From Selaginella moellendorffii (taxonomy: Eukaryota; Streptophyta; Lycopodiopsida; Selaginellales; Selaginellaceae), in NCBI RefSeq assembly GCF_000143415.4, contig NW_003314299.1:1089204-1153203 (forward strand): a DNA stretch of 64,000 nucleotides, given 5' to 3'. Below, piece after piece: positions 22,640-34,038 of this stretch. Position numbers and translations under genes: made by a program. Numbering within the stretch: the stretch's first letter is position 1; each line of letters opens with the position of its first letter. Under the pieces are notes generated by a model, which worked only from the letters and a program-made list of their open reading frames with translations, was not told where the DNA came from and searched no databases.

Positions 22640-25112
22640 AAAAAGTGAATTCTAACCTTTTTCTAATAAATATTTCAATCTATAAAATAACTATCTCTAT
22701 ACCCTTTCCCAACAAAGCTGGGATCCTTGCTAGTTGGAGATTCCCAAATGTTTTCTCCCATTCTTTTATCCAGACATATAACTCTCCTTTTTTCAGCAAT
22801 ATGGTCTGCCTTTATTGCAAAATATGGAATCCACCTCTAGTAATAATTTACCATTTGAAGAAAGTTAAGAAGCATGTGAGATTCAATAGCTACTACAGCT
22901 CTTTTATACCCTAGTCTTCTTTGGATTTGGCTTGATTCTCTTGTTTGTCATCAGAATTCTCAAATATTCCACCTCACTTGTGAAGAAAAGGCATTTTTTT
23001 TCATTTTTGACTTATGCTTGTTCTACTCTAGAGCTTCCAATACTTGATCTGCATGCCCAAGATGAATCTGAATGTACCAAAATATCATTAAAGTAAGGAT
23101 GAGCATAAGCATCACAAGGTGCCAAAATTCCATTCATCATCCTTTGAAATGTTGCTAGCAAATTACATAACTCGAATAATATCTTGGTAAATTGAAATAA
23201 TCCTTGTTGAGTTGCAAAAGATGTCTTTTCCTTGCTACTTAGATGAAGTCCAACTTACAAAAATGTAGAATGAAGACTAATAAGCAAGAATACTTTATAT
23301 TGCCTAATTCTGTCCAACATTGTGTTAACTCTTGGCATTGGATGAACATTTTTTGCTATAATGTCGTTTAGTAGCTTATAATTGACATACATCCATAAAG
23401 ATCTGTCAGATTTTAGTGCTAGTACCACGAGAAAGCACCATAGCAAGTTTGAAGGTTCAATCACCCTTGCTCAAAGCATATTATCCATGTTTTTGTTAAT
23501 CACCTTTATTTCCACCTCAAAATACCTATATACTAACTTTTTGATTGAAGATGGCCCCCTTTTCTCAATCTTATGTTCAACAAGTAGTGTTTTGCTAAGC
23601 TCCCATCTAGACTGATAGAATACTACTTGATGCCTTGCTATTATACTTTGTGCTTTCTAAATCACCTCTTAATTCACTATCTCCATCTTCCTAAATTGAA
23701 TATTATTGAGGAATTGACTCATTTTGTCCTCCTCAGCTAGAGACTTTAGGCTCTTCTTCAATATTGCCTATTCTTCCTTGAGTTTAAATTATTGCAAAGA
23801 TTTTCTATTTCCCTTTAGCAACCTCCATTTTATGTAGCTATCAAGGAATTTCATCCGAGGAAGCTTGGGAGAGCTGCTGCTTGGATTGCCTTCTCTATTG
23901 GAGTAAAGTTAATTATCCTACTAACCAAACACTTTGCATGCCCTTAGATGTTGTAGTGATTGTGGATCATCACTAGAATTTGTAGCTTCTCTTAAAGAAA
24001 CAAAATACCTTCTTGTAAGGTTTCAAATATTCATCTAGTAAGAGATGAGTGTCCAAACCAAATAGGAGAAAGTAGCAATCTTGGTAGTTAACCATGACTC
24101 TCAAGAAAATCTCCTCTAGTCCTACTTGAATTGGAATTTTTGATGAATTCAAATGACTAAGTTGGTTCACCATTAGTTCCAAACATTGTACAAGGCCATT
24201 CAAATACTTAATCTTAAACCTCTTTACCACTTCATAGTTTAAGGCTGATTGATTTACACCAAAATCTAACAAAATCTCAACCTTCATTCCAAAAATGATT
24301 ACTTTCATCCTTTATGTGGATGCATCAGAGACTAATCTTTGAAAAGAGCAAAGATTCCACTCTTTTTCCCCTAAAACCTTTTCTAATCTATTTTGTCTCA
24401 CCTTCTATCTTCATCCACTTGTTTTACCAACAATATTAATACTTTTCTTCTCTCACCAGTTTTTAAAGTCCAATTGAGTTGAATTGAATTGAAGATTTCT
24501 TTATGAACTTAGTCAAATTTGATATTTCCCTTTGGATCCTTGTTGAGATGATTTGATTTGCTTGATTGAACTTTCTTTTTATTTAGAGCCTTTTTTTCTC
24601 ATCCATCTTCTATTGCTACTCACAAATGTACATTAGATATAGAAAAGAATCTTCCTCTTCTTCTTTTTGAGAATCTTGTGCCTTTGCCTCTTCATGATCC
24701 TTTTACTGATCTAAATCCTTCCATGTGATTTGCTAAACCAACTCAATAAGCAAATATAATTCAATAAGCAATTCCTAGCCTAATAATCATCTTTTCCTCA
24801 CTAAAAGCATTTCCTAGTTCTTAGAATCTCCAAATGCTTGATCCACCAGCTTCCTCCCAAAAGCTGCCATATAATGATCCACCTTGGTAAGTTGAGACTT
24901 AAGCTCTATCATCAAGATTCATCTTTGTCAAAGTATCCTCTTCCTTCTCACCTTTAGCTTGAGATTCCATTATAGGGATGGAATCTTGTAGTGTATCTAC
25001 TACTTGAGTAACTCTCTAACCTCCAACTCTCAAGCATCTCTTACAGCATCTTGAAATATCTCAAGCAATTGATTCTCCATCTTAGTGAACCTTGAGCCTG
25101 CCTATGCCAATC
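22640..25112 (-). mobile_element. Decayed Ty3/gypsy gag-pol, minus strand
   Basis: From right to left the order is gag, protease, reverse transcriptase, RNase H. A gag start reads MENQLLEIFQDAVRDA (about 25082-25035). The protease region (24308-23973) has VEILLDFGVNQSALN in place of the usual LIDSGAS. Reverse transcriptase (23464-22930) reads SLWMYVNYKLLNDIIAKN, then PMPRVNTMLDRI and TFQRMMNGILAP. The RNase H/connection region is near 22900-22690 (RWIPYF, then KGELYVWIKEWEKTF). The protease DSG has become DFG, and stops and frameshifts are frequent. No integrase was recognised. The truncated LTR to its right is its likely 5' LTR. Confidence 0.75.
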
Positions 25113-26153
25113 TGTAGTGTATGTGGTTTTTTACCCTTATTCTATGGTGATTTACCATAGGATAACCACGAATCAGAATCACATGCCACATGTCCAAAGG
25201 ATAGTGGTGTAGAACCCAAGTTTCAAGGCCTTGGGCCACTAAATGAAAGAATAGTGCCAAACTCCCAAGCAATAACACTAGAGCATGGAACAACTCTTGA
25301 GCGTACAGCTCAAAAAGTGAAGGAACAGGAGGGTGAAACAACTTGGAATAGTCCTAGAGCATCTAGCATCCCAATGTCAGGATCAACACGCAAAACAAAG
25401 CCAAATGGAGTCTAGTGCTATTTTAGCATACCAGTGGCCTAACGCAAGGATATGGGTACTCCACCAGCTAGCATGGTGTGGAACTTGGGTTTAGACCCAA
25501 GCTGGACACAAAACTAAGACAGGCACACAAGCGGGAATTAAACTATGCCTTAGGTTAGTTGGCCATGCCTGATATACCCATTATCTCTATTATACATTTG
25601 GAACCCCCCATATCCCCCTCACCCCCCTCCCCCCTTCCTCTAAGGAATAGATGCTTTGGGCTTTCACCCCAAACTTAGTATCAAGAGTTAGTTTCTGAGA
25701 CTAACTCAAAACTTATTAATATGGAATGGTGTTAGAATGTGAATTTTGGACATGGGACGAACACCATTGTGTTTAGGCTAATCTTTACATTCCATAGATA
25801 TGCCAAATTATCAAATCTAGACACTTTTCATAATTAGCTAATAGAACGAAATGAGTCCAATACAAAGGGCATGATAGCGAGGGTGTTTAGCAGACACAAT
25901 AAGCTATTATTTAGTGAATATTGAGGGATCAATCTCAATATTGTAGGGGTTCTTGATACTAGCAAGTGCAAGCTAATGACACAAGTTTATCAAACTAAGC
26001 TGAGTAAGTTCAGCAAAAAATACATAGGGTTCCTACCTTATGTTTATCTAATTTAAGTGCATGGCCATTGACCAGTTTTTCAACTAACTCAAGTGGGAAT
26101 TGATAACAGGTCCAACAATACTAACCTCTTGCTGTTGTGGCAGTAAGGAAAGA
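25113..26153 (-). mobile_element. Truncated LTR of the LARD family
   Basis: Aligns end to end with the 8984-10119 LTR from TGTAGTG to GTGGCAGTAAGG, keeping the CCATAGGATAAC, CTAACGCAAGGATATGGGTAC and GGCATGATAGCGAGGGTGTT blocks, but is much more diverged. About 66 bp at the far end are missing. Next to it the sequence TTGGCATAGG may be a decayed primer site. Confidence 0.8.
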
Positions 26154-28216
26154 AGGCTTAGAAATCTTTCCCTAAACTTGCATTCTAGCCAATCCAAGCC
26201 TAGCTCCTATCCACCTATATGATCCAAGAATTTTTCCTTGTTGACATTCCACTAGATATGTGCTAACCCAGTTGTCATTATAGATCTTATTTAGAGAATG
26301 ATGTTGTATACAAACCACCCATTAACCTCTTTGGCTGTGAAAAGAGTGGAAAGCCAATCCTGATTTTTGTCTATCTGACCTTTGAAAGAAGGAAGTTTGA
26401 ACTTTCTTGAAATCATAGAATCTCATGGAATGTAGTGACTCCACCTTTGAACACTCATGGAGGGGGAATTATTGGTCTCTTATGCATGGTTAGCTTGAAT
26501 ATTGAGCTATAAGCCATTGGGACATGTATATCCTCCTCTACAAGTCCTCGTGTGTTCCATGGCACCTCAAATTCCTCCCAATTTGAATCATCTAACACCT
26601 CACTTTCCTTCTACATAGAATATTTGACCCGATGTCCTGCTCTTCTCCACTTGATGGATGATTTGTTGGTGGAGAGTTTGTACATCACCCTCCAACATCC
26701 AAGAATCCACCATTACCACCATATTTCAAATTAAATATCTAATTCCATTCATCTTGACCTTCAGCATGCTAAAAACCCCTTTGCTTGATCAAAAGATGGT
26801 GTGGATCTTCCTCCTCAACTAGATCTAGTCGGGCATTTGAAGTTCCCATCTAGCCTAGAATGTTGAAACCCTTGATGCCAATCTACTGCCAAAAGCCTCA
26901 TTGATCTTCCTCCTCTTTCACTAGGCTTATTTGCTGCCTCTTGAGCTACTGCTGCCTTTTAATGAATTAATTACTTGTCTAAATCCAAGCTGGGACTGAT
27001 CAATATGGCGGTAGTGGAAGGGTACCACATAGTGGCTAATTGTTACTTCTTTGTTAACTTCTAGCATTTCGCTGCCCTAGGCCTACCCAACTCTGATCTA
27101 GCCTGATAGTGGCCTTCCACCAGCTGGGAATGATGCAGCCTAGCTCCTAGTGCTGTGGGTATGCTTCAGACTGTAGCAAATGATGATTCCTGGTCACCCG
27201 AGTAGTATCAACTCCTTAAATCATTCTCCTTTGTTCACTGTGACTCCACTAACTCACTTCTGTCTCTCCTTGGGTGATGCCTCTCTACATTTGGGATCAC
27301 CATGTTTCCATATCCAAGTAAGTCCCTCATCCAAAAGATGTCAGACCAGCCTTTTTCTCTTTCAGACTAGTGGGACAACTCTAAACACTCTTTCTGTACC
27401 TAGACAAGCTCAGGAACACTATGTTTTTGCGACTAATCGCAAGCTACACTAAGATTCTTCTCCAACTCATGGTGACTGAGTTCCTTCCTCACTCTGGACA
27501 TGGAAGAATTGCAAAACACACTTAATAAACTCAAACAAACTCGGAAACACTATGTTGCCATAGTTGATCTTGAGCCACACAAAGATTCCTCACTTCTCTC
27601 TGGAAGGAAATTCTCTTTACAAGATCTAAGAGCCAATGCTTGTAGTTGTTCAAGGACTTTAAACTCCTGCCTTTTATATTCCCAAATCTACCTTTTATAC
27701 TCCCAAATATGAGATTCCTTTATGCTACTTGATGATGCTTTTCCATAAGATTCTTGTGTCTGGATCTCCCAATGCTGCAGTTTTGCTAAACCACAACTCC
27801 TTCTAGAAGCCAGCACCTTAATTCCTTGTGCCTAGCCCCCAAAATCTTTAATTTCACCACCTAGCACTTCTTCCCTTTCATCTTTCACATCACAAGCCTT
27901 GTGGATCAAACCCAACTTTGATTTTTCTCCTGCACATTCCAAGAGCAAATTGTAAAAGCTTGTAAGATGTTATGGTTTGGTTTAAGACATGCTGCCACTT
28001 CTTGTAACATCTTGGAAGAGAGATTCATCTCCTTGCCCAACTATAAAGCATGGGACCTAACTACATGGATGCAATGCAAGTTTTATTTGCTATGGAAGTC
28101 CATTTTGCCCTACCTCCTACTATCAATAAGAAATTTCTCCCAATCAGGGACACTGTGCTTTCCAGACAGAGATGCCGCTGTGGAATGCGAGGCAGAATTG
28201 ACAAGAAAGAGCAAGG
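26154..28216. other. Intergenic DNA with a weak duplicated segment, no gene seen
   Basis: Segments near 27385-27475 and 27515-27600 look like a diverged tandem duplication (both have AAACTCnnGGAACACTATGTT-like text followed by CACACTAAGATTC-like text). A frame at 27967-28222 could supply a 5' exon for the YidD gene that follows, but I cannot confirm it. Otherwise nothing recognised. Confidence 0.5.
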
Positions 28217-28300
28217 CAAGTAGTTTTCCTCTCTTGAACTGTCATCGATCGATCGAACTTGTGACTAATAGACGGTCAGAAATACTCCCCTGGGGTGGAC

Positions 28301-28652
28301 ATGGCGGTCTCGTTTCTCAAATTCTACAAGAGTAAGAAACGCGTGAAGCGATGCGATTGAAATTCCAGAACATTTCTAATAGCCCTCTTCTTTTCTTTAG
28401 GAGAGATTTCGCCGCTGCTGCCCGGTTCCTGTAGATTTGTGCCAACTTGCAGCGATTACTCAATCCAAGCATACCAAAAGTATGGCGTCGTCAAAGGCAC
28501 AATCCTGACTGGGTCTCGCCTCCTTCGCTGCAATCCTCTAGGTGGGTGGAGTTCAATCAATTCTAAGGCTGCGATTGATGGTTTTCGACGCGACAGGCCC
28601 CTCCGGATTTGATCCACCGCGCTGGTTTGACGAGGAGATCAACGAGAAATGA
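28301..28652 (+). CDS. YidD family membrane protein insertion factor (plant, three C-terminal exons)
   Basis: Exons 28301-28331, 28401-28541 and 28597-28652 join at GT-AG sites into 75 codons that match YidD (UPF0161) across all joins: [19 protein letters not shown], then [28 protein letters not shown], and [10 protein letters not shown]. In bacteria YidD is a small amphipathic protein linked to YidC-mediated membrane insertion; plant copies are usually organelle-targeted. The conserved C..TCS and RCNP cysteines are present. The frame is open upstream of the Met at 28301 (GQKYSPGVD), so the true start probably lies upstream, perhaps via an intron ending at 28271 and an exon ending near 28219 that would bring a transit peptide. 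That part is unproven. Convergent with the CCCH gene. Confidence 0.85.
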
Positions 28653-28981
28653 GTGTGCTCTGTTTTTAGGGTTCTTCGTAACTTATAAAAAATCGGTTTT
28701 TTACCATTTCCAAAACATTTACAATTATCTCTTCTCTCAACGGCAGCAAATCATAGGGGAAAACCAAAGGAAAATAATGAAAGAGGAATTTACCTGCGAG
28801 GCAATTAGAAAAAGAAGGAAGAGATCGGCAGGGGGAGGAGAATTGGGATTTACACTTTGTGCCATCCAAAGAAGCAAAGGGGGAAAAAACGAAAATTAGC
28901 ACCCGATTTTAATCGTCGCTCGATCGATCGCAAGAGGGACGCTCCTTCCTTCCATCCAACAAGCTGGGCGATCTCCCCTCT

Positions 28982-30133
28982 TCAGTTGATTGCCACCAGC
29001 TCGTTCACCCATCCCAGATCGGGGCAATTCTCGCCGCCACACTCGGCCAGATTCTTCGACTGATCGAATCGCTGCGCGTAGTACTCGTCGTCGATCGCAG
29101 TCCGGCTCCAAATGCTGGGCGATCCCATGCCCAGCGACGGCGAGAGCGATCGCGCGCAGTCATTCGATCGAAAGAGAGGAGATCTTCCATAGGGCGACGG
29201 CGACACGGGCGGGGACGAATATCCCCCAGGCGGCACGGAATATCCCACCCCGGGCTCGTTGAGTTCCATCTGCCTGTGCAGTGCCGCCACCAGGCTAGCG
29301 GCATTGCTAGTGCGCGAATTGAACGACAGCGATTGCCCCAGCAGCCTGGACCGTCGATCCGCCTCTACCGCCGCGGCGGCGGCGGCGGCCGCCGTGACGT
29401 GCGGCATCGACTTCATCCTCTCCAGCGCCGCCGCCACGTGCCGCTGCGGCACCGCGGCGGCGGCGGCCAGCAGCGCGTGCGCGTCCGCCACCGCCGCGGC
29501 ATGCGCGATGGACTTGAGCAGCGCGGCGTCCCTCGGCGGCGTGCCGCGCGGCGTACCGCACGGCGAGAGCGGCGGCGAGTTGTCCACCGGCGAGAGCGGC
29601 GGTGAGGAGGCAGAAGAGATCGAAGAAGCGGAAGACGAAGAAGTGGGCGATGGGAGGCGCAGCTGCTCGGGCGTGTGCGCGAAGAAGCACACCTTGCGCT
29701 TGCAATTCCGGCCGTCCTTGCAGGGCTGGGTGCGGTACCGCGCGGGATGCAGCCAGCACTCGAACACGCCGTGCGCCAGATCGCAGCTGTCCCCGTTCTT
29801 GCAGCAGCCCTTGCGGAAGTCGGGGCACGACGTGCCCGAGTAGTGGAAGCGGCGGGGATCCCTCCGCCGCGCCTTCTCGCCCGGATGCGCAAAGGGGCAC
29901 TCTGTCCAGTCGTGGCTCCGCCCGCGCATGCACCGCCGGACCTTGAATTCGAACATCCGGAACTCGTCGCACGCGTAGAGGTGCTCCGGCGACCACGAAT
30001 CCTCGTTGTTGGAGGGCAGGAATTTGTGGAGCGCCCCCATGCTTGTCGGGCTGTCGCAGCTCCCGCTGTCGGCCGACACCGATCCAAACGCATTGCCGCC
30101 GCTGCCGCCGCCCATCCCTACATGCAGATCCAT
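28982..30133 (-). CDS. Arginine-rich tandem CCCH zinc finger protein (RR-TZF)
   Basis: Intronless, 383 aa. The RR region starts near residue 55 ([20 protein letters not shown]). The two fingers are C103-C111-C117-H121 (C-x7-C-x5-C-x3-H) and C138-C144-C149-H153 (C-x5-C-x4-C-x3-H), the exact spacing of plant RR-TZF proteins, including the linker [17 protein letters not shown]. Family members bind AU-rich RNA, move between nucleus and cytoplasmic granules and affect ABA, GA and stress responses. The rest is Ala- and Ser/Pro-rich, with long alanine runs near residues 205-260. No ankyrin repeats are present, so it belongs to the short type. A TTTATAAG box at 30260-30267 on the minus strand lies about 128 bp before the ATG. 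Confidence 0.95.
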   Translation of the reverse strand: MDLHVGMGGGSGGNAFGSVSADSGSCDSPTSMGALHKFLPSNNEDSWSPEHLYACDEFRMFEFKVRRCMRGRSHDWTECPFAHPGEKARRRDPRRFHYSGTSCPDFRKGCCKNGDSCDLAHGVFECWLHPARYRTQPCKDGRNCKRKVCFFAHTPEQLRLPSPTSSSSASSISSASSPPLSPVDNSPPLSPCGTPRGTPPRDAALLKSIAHAAAVADAHALLAAAAAVPQRHVAAALERMKSMPHVTAAAAAAAAVEADRRSRLLGQSLSFNSRTSNAASLVAALHRQMELNEPGVGYSVPPGGYSSPPVSPSPYGRSPLFRSNDCARSLSPSLGMGSPSIWSRTAIDDEYYAQRFDQSKNLAECGGENCPDLGWVNELVAIN

Positions 30134-31693
30134 CCCCGCGCTCGAGCTCGCTCGCGCTGTTCTTCTTCTTGTGTGATCTTCTTCTAATCTACGCTGCCTC
30201 CCCTCTCTTCTTCTTTCTTTGCGAGCAAAGCACCGCGCGGTCTTCTTATCCGCGCTCTGCTTATAAACGGATCAAAACCCTTCCCGCTTGACACGTGGCG
30301 CGGTGCAGGCCCTCGGATTAAAGAGATCCGTCACACAAATGCCACGGACACGTGGCGGGACGTACCATGTGCGATATGGCCAATCCCACGGCCGCGGATC
30401 GTTTTGCAGGTTAACGGCAAGGGGACGTACGCTAACGCCGCTAGTGCCAGACGCGTTAACGACCTAGTAGTCAACAAAGCAGCGCCGCGAAGGTTCGAGC
30501 GGGCCTTAACGCGGCGTGCCCTAGCCCCAGGTGGGAATCGACCCCGCGACGCGCGACTTTCTCTTTTTCTTTTGCGGTCACGTTGATGTCGTGTCAAGTT
30601 TATAGGCGAGATTCCCCTGGAATCTTGACATTTATATTGGCTTCTTCAAGGTTTGGATTGGGTAAGCACACATCATCTTTTTTAACTTTCAAGCAGGCCA
30701 TAGTGGAGAATACTATTGATACTGTGAGCCCCCGTCCCCGTGTCCTTCGCGAAGAAAAAAAAAAAGAAAACGACCTTGCTCTTAACATTAGTACTATAGC
30801 GATTATAATATCTTTTACTTCCTCCACGTAGTGCTTTGGATTTGATGACATCTCCACTTTGATGAAAGCTTTTACTTTCTATTTCTTTCTTATTCACCGG
30901 GTCAAGCTGACCAAACATCTCACATGACCCAGGCGATTAACTTATTCACTTAAAGGTGAAGGCCCCGCGTTATTCCATCTACTTTAACCGTGTCGCGTTT
31001 GTGCGCCACTCGCTAGCTAGCTAGTGCCAAAGTGAATGTTTGGACAAAAAAGTTTCCCCTTTATTATTTACCCCACACGTCCTTGTTTCCGCTAATGCAA
31101 TGAACCTTGTATGCCCAATGTATGTCGGCTCATGGTTTGTATTAATCTCGTATAATCCCATGTGGCCCTGAGGTTGTTTATATGTTCTATCAGCCTCACG
31201 TGCGCGTGGGCACTTATCCGCAACGTTGTCGCGGTGGAATATTCTCCGAGGATATCCTTATCCCGGGCCTTGCATGGGGCCCGGGGGCCGGCGTACGGAT
31301 ATCGGTTTCGCGACAACGATAAAAAGTGAGGCCTCGTGACGTGGTTGTGGATAGGCACGAGGGCGGCCATACCTCCTCATTATTAACAAATATCTTCTTT
31401 AATTATGTTCTTATTTTTCCCTCCTGCCCCTTTTTTCTCCTCCTTGCGCATGAAAGAAAATCTCATCCATCCAAGCCTGTCGCTCTCGGATTCGATTCGA
31501 TTTGGTCCCCTGTTCCGGGACCCGCCAGGATCGCTACTACTACCAGGAATATGCTGCTACCGGTGATGGAATGTGCGAGGCAGCGGAATATGCTGCTGGC
31601 GGAATGTCCTGCGCATGTTTTTGAAAGTTTGAAAGACTTGTGGCGCTAACTGCGGGGATGGGCTCCGTTACAAAAAGAGAGTCGACACATTGA
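30134..31693. other. Divergent intergenic region between CCCH and expansin genes
   Basis: No gene seen. The CCCH end holds a CT-rich leader (30170-30240) and a TATA-like box. G-box-like CACGTGGC sites lie at 30293-30299 and 30350-30356. A GC-rich interrupted inverted repeat lies at about 31218-31318. Confidence 0.6.
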
Positions 31694-32713
31694 ATGCCTC
31701 GCAGCACCAGATTTTTTGGAGATCGATTCATGACACTCGGAGCTCTGGTGTTCTTCGCTGCTGTATTGGCTGTGATTTGCGATGCCAGGAGTCTGAATGA
31801 AACGCTGTTCAGATCGTCTGCAATGGAGATCAATGTGATCAATGCTAGCGAGTGGCAGACCGGAAGGGGAACTTGGTATGGTCCTCCCCTTGGCACTGGA
31901 ACAAACAGTGAGCTAGTTTGGTCGCATGTTTAAATGATGATATCATCGGTTCTGATCGATTCTCTTTTGTGCAGCGGGTGCCTGTGGGTATGGCGAACTT
32001 GAGGGGACTCCTTACGATTCCAATATCGTCGCCATAGGAAGCGAGACCTTTAACAATGGCCTTGGGTGTGGAGCTTGCTTCGAGGTAAATTGCTAGCTCT
32101 AGCAGAAGAAGTGAAAGGTTTCCTGAATCTTGGTGAGAATTTGATTTGATCAATGATTTAGGTAAGGTGTGTCAATGACACGATTTGCCGAGAGGAGCCC
32201 ACGACTGTGGTGGTGGTGACTGACGAATGCCCAGAGTGTCCCGCGGACCAGCTAGACTTCAGCGGCACAGCGTTTGAGAGCCTCGCAATAGAAGGTCAAG
32301 GTGACGCTCTTCGAGCCAGGGGCATCATTTCAATCGAGTATAGACGGTAAAACCATCTGGATATAGTCGATCACAAGAGAATAACACCTCTATATTGATC
32401 CAGGAAGTCTTGCGACTTTGCAGCCAACATCACCTTCGAAGTTGTGCCCGGATCAAACGAGTTTTGGATCGCGTTCGTGGTGAAGTACGTGCCAGGATAC
32501 GGGGCGCTTCAAAGCGTGGAAGTCCAGAGCAGTGGAAGCAACACTTGGGAGAACGCCGCTCACCTGTGGGGAGCGGTGTGGCAAATCGATGGCCCTTTGA
32601 CAACTCCAACTTCGGTGAGGGTGACGACCGTGGGTGGCGAAGTTGCCACTTGTGTTCTAACCGGGATCACGAGCTGGTCGCCTGGGGAAACTTCTACTTG
32701 CGGTGAAAGTTGA
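31694..32713 (+). CDS. Expansin (B-type-like), four exons
   Basis: Exons 31694-31907, 31975-32084, 32162-32346 and 32404-32713 give 272 aa. Residues 13-31 form a signal peptide, and Met13 (31730) may be the real start. Domain 1 (GH45-like fold): TWYGPP, GACGYG, NNGLGCGACFEVRC, VVVTDECPECP, FSGTAFESLA. Domain 2 (CBM63-like) follows from about residue 175 with FWIAFVVKY, GSNTWENAAHLWGAVWQID and SPGETSTCGES. Expansins loosen cell walls non-hydrolytically. The HFD motif, normally just before LSGTAF, reads QLDFSGTAF, so the His is lost while the Asp is kept. The form is nearest EXPB, but an expansin-like class is possible. Confidence 0.9.
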
Positions 32714-33136
32714 CTGACAATATAGTAGATATAAAAATTTAACTATTATTTAGAAGTAATAATCATAATTAAGTAATTTAATCGCGGTTGTTCAGCATGC
32801 ATCAATACCTATAGTTTCCTTTTTGTTATGGACGTTTAAGCTTCAAGATGCAGGAACTGTGATCCATCGCATTACTTTGGATGCTTGACCTTTAAGATTT
32901 GATTCCATGAAAGAAACAATTTAGTTTAATCATTATGTTTCCTTGTTTATAAATCACTAGATTTTTTCTTTCATGCAAAAAGTTTAAAGACTAAATTAAG
33001 CACTCGTTTTAGAGAAAAAATTAAAAATAAATCAAACATATATAAATTATTTGTATTATATAAATAATAAATAAATCATTATTAAGCCTTCTACCTTTTA
33101 CTACTATAAAACTAAGTAATGTTATTTTAGGGCTAA
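32714..33136. other. AT-rich spacer between expansin and HAD genes
   Basis: Low-GC sequence holding the expansin 3' end and the HAD promoter; no gene or clear box seen. Confidence 0.6.
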
Positions 33137-33760
33137 ATGTTGAGAAAGTCTTTACATGGGGTGGTTTGTGATCTGGATGGAACGCTACGGATCCCGCCCT
33201 CGCTCGATCTCAAAGCCTTGCTATCCTCACTCGCAAATCGCAAGTTTCCATCCAAGGACGAGGCCGAGCTAGCACGCCAGGCTGTAGAAAGGGCAAAGGC
33301 GCTCCGGAGCTCTGGCAAGGCATCACTCCCCGGGGCATTAGAGCTCTGCGACTTCATTGATTCAATCCCACTGCCGCGCGCGATCATCACGTTGAGCAGC
33401 AGAGCTGACGTGCAGAAACACGAGGCGAAGGAGCTCGCGAGGGCGTCGAGGAGATTTTCACCGATTTTTGGGGGGCAGGAGAAGGTGGTGAAGCCGTCGC
33501 CCGAGCCGCTGCTGCGAGTGTGCCACAAGTGGGGCGTGGAGCCAGGCCAAGTTTTGATGGTGGGCGATTCTGCGAAGTATGATGTCGCCTGCGGCAACAG
33601 CGCAGGAGCAATCACTTGCCTCATTGATCCGCTGTTTCGATACAGGATTGACGAGCTCACCGGCGAGCGGCGGCCTGATTTCGTCGTCCATTCCCTCCAC
33701 GAGATCCAAGAACTCATCAGAAAGATCGGCTACGTTCCCTTTGATTGTAAATTTGATTAG
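33137..33760 (+). CDS. HAD superfamily hydrolase (At2g33255-like)
   Basis: Intronless, 207 aa. Motif I is VVCDLDGTL (nucleophile Asp12, acid/base Asp14). A motif II-like IITLSSR lies near residue 85, the motif III Lys is in KPSPEPLL, and motif IV is LMVGDSAKYDVACG. The tail RPDFVVHSLHEIQEL matches the plant HAD proteins of the At2g33255 type. These are Mg-dependent phosphatases of unknown substrate. No convincing transit peptide is seen; the Arabidopsis relative is longer at the N terminus, so a missing upstream exon cannot be excluded. Confidence 0.88.
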   Translation: MLRKSLHGVVCDLDGTLRIPPSLDLKALLSSLANRKFPSKDEAELARQAVERAKALRSSGKASLPGALELCDFIDSIPLPRAIITLSSRADVQKHEAKELARASRRFSPIFGGQEKVVKPSPEPLLRVCHKWGVEPGQVLMVGDSAKYDVACGNSAGAITCLIDPLFRYRIDELTGERRPDFVVHSLHEIQELIRKIGYVPFDCKFD

Positions 33761-34038
33761 AGAGAAATATACTTACTTTGCGCTTTGATTATAGAGGACT
33801 TACTAGAACCCGCTAGAACCCTAGAGCGAAGTGGTCTCGATTTGTCGCGCAGACCCGAGGTTGGTTCTTATTTCTCGTTAGATGCAATGCCGCTATTGGA
33901 GATCATGGGTGTTTTCGTAGTTTCTTGTTGTGATTCTCAGCTTCGTTTTCTTGACGATTGACAATACTCTGCGATTTCCTGTTAAATTTTGTGGTTTTTA
34001 ACACACTCCTCTAACGAGATTTTGTTCTTGGACGAAGA

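Noticed and set aside
1-28200. CRISPR array or bacterial operon
   Set aside because: Repeats are LTRs, palindromes and a hexamer satellite with no equal spacers; genes have spliceosomal introns, so the DNA is a plant nuclear genome.
29259-30187. Long Ala/Arg-rich frames overlapping the CCCH gene on both strands
   Set aside because: They are shadows of the GC-rich coding sequence; the 383-codon minus frame has intact zinc fingers.
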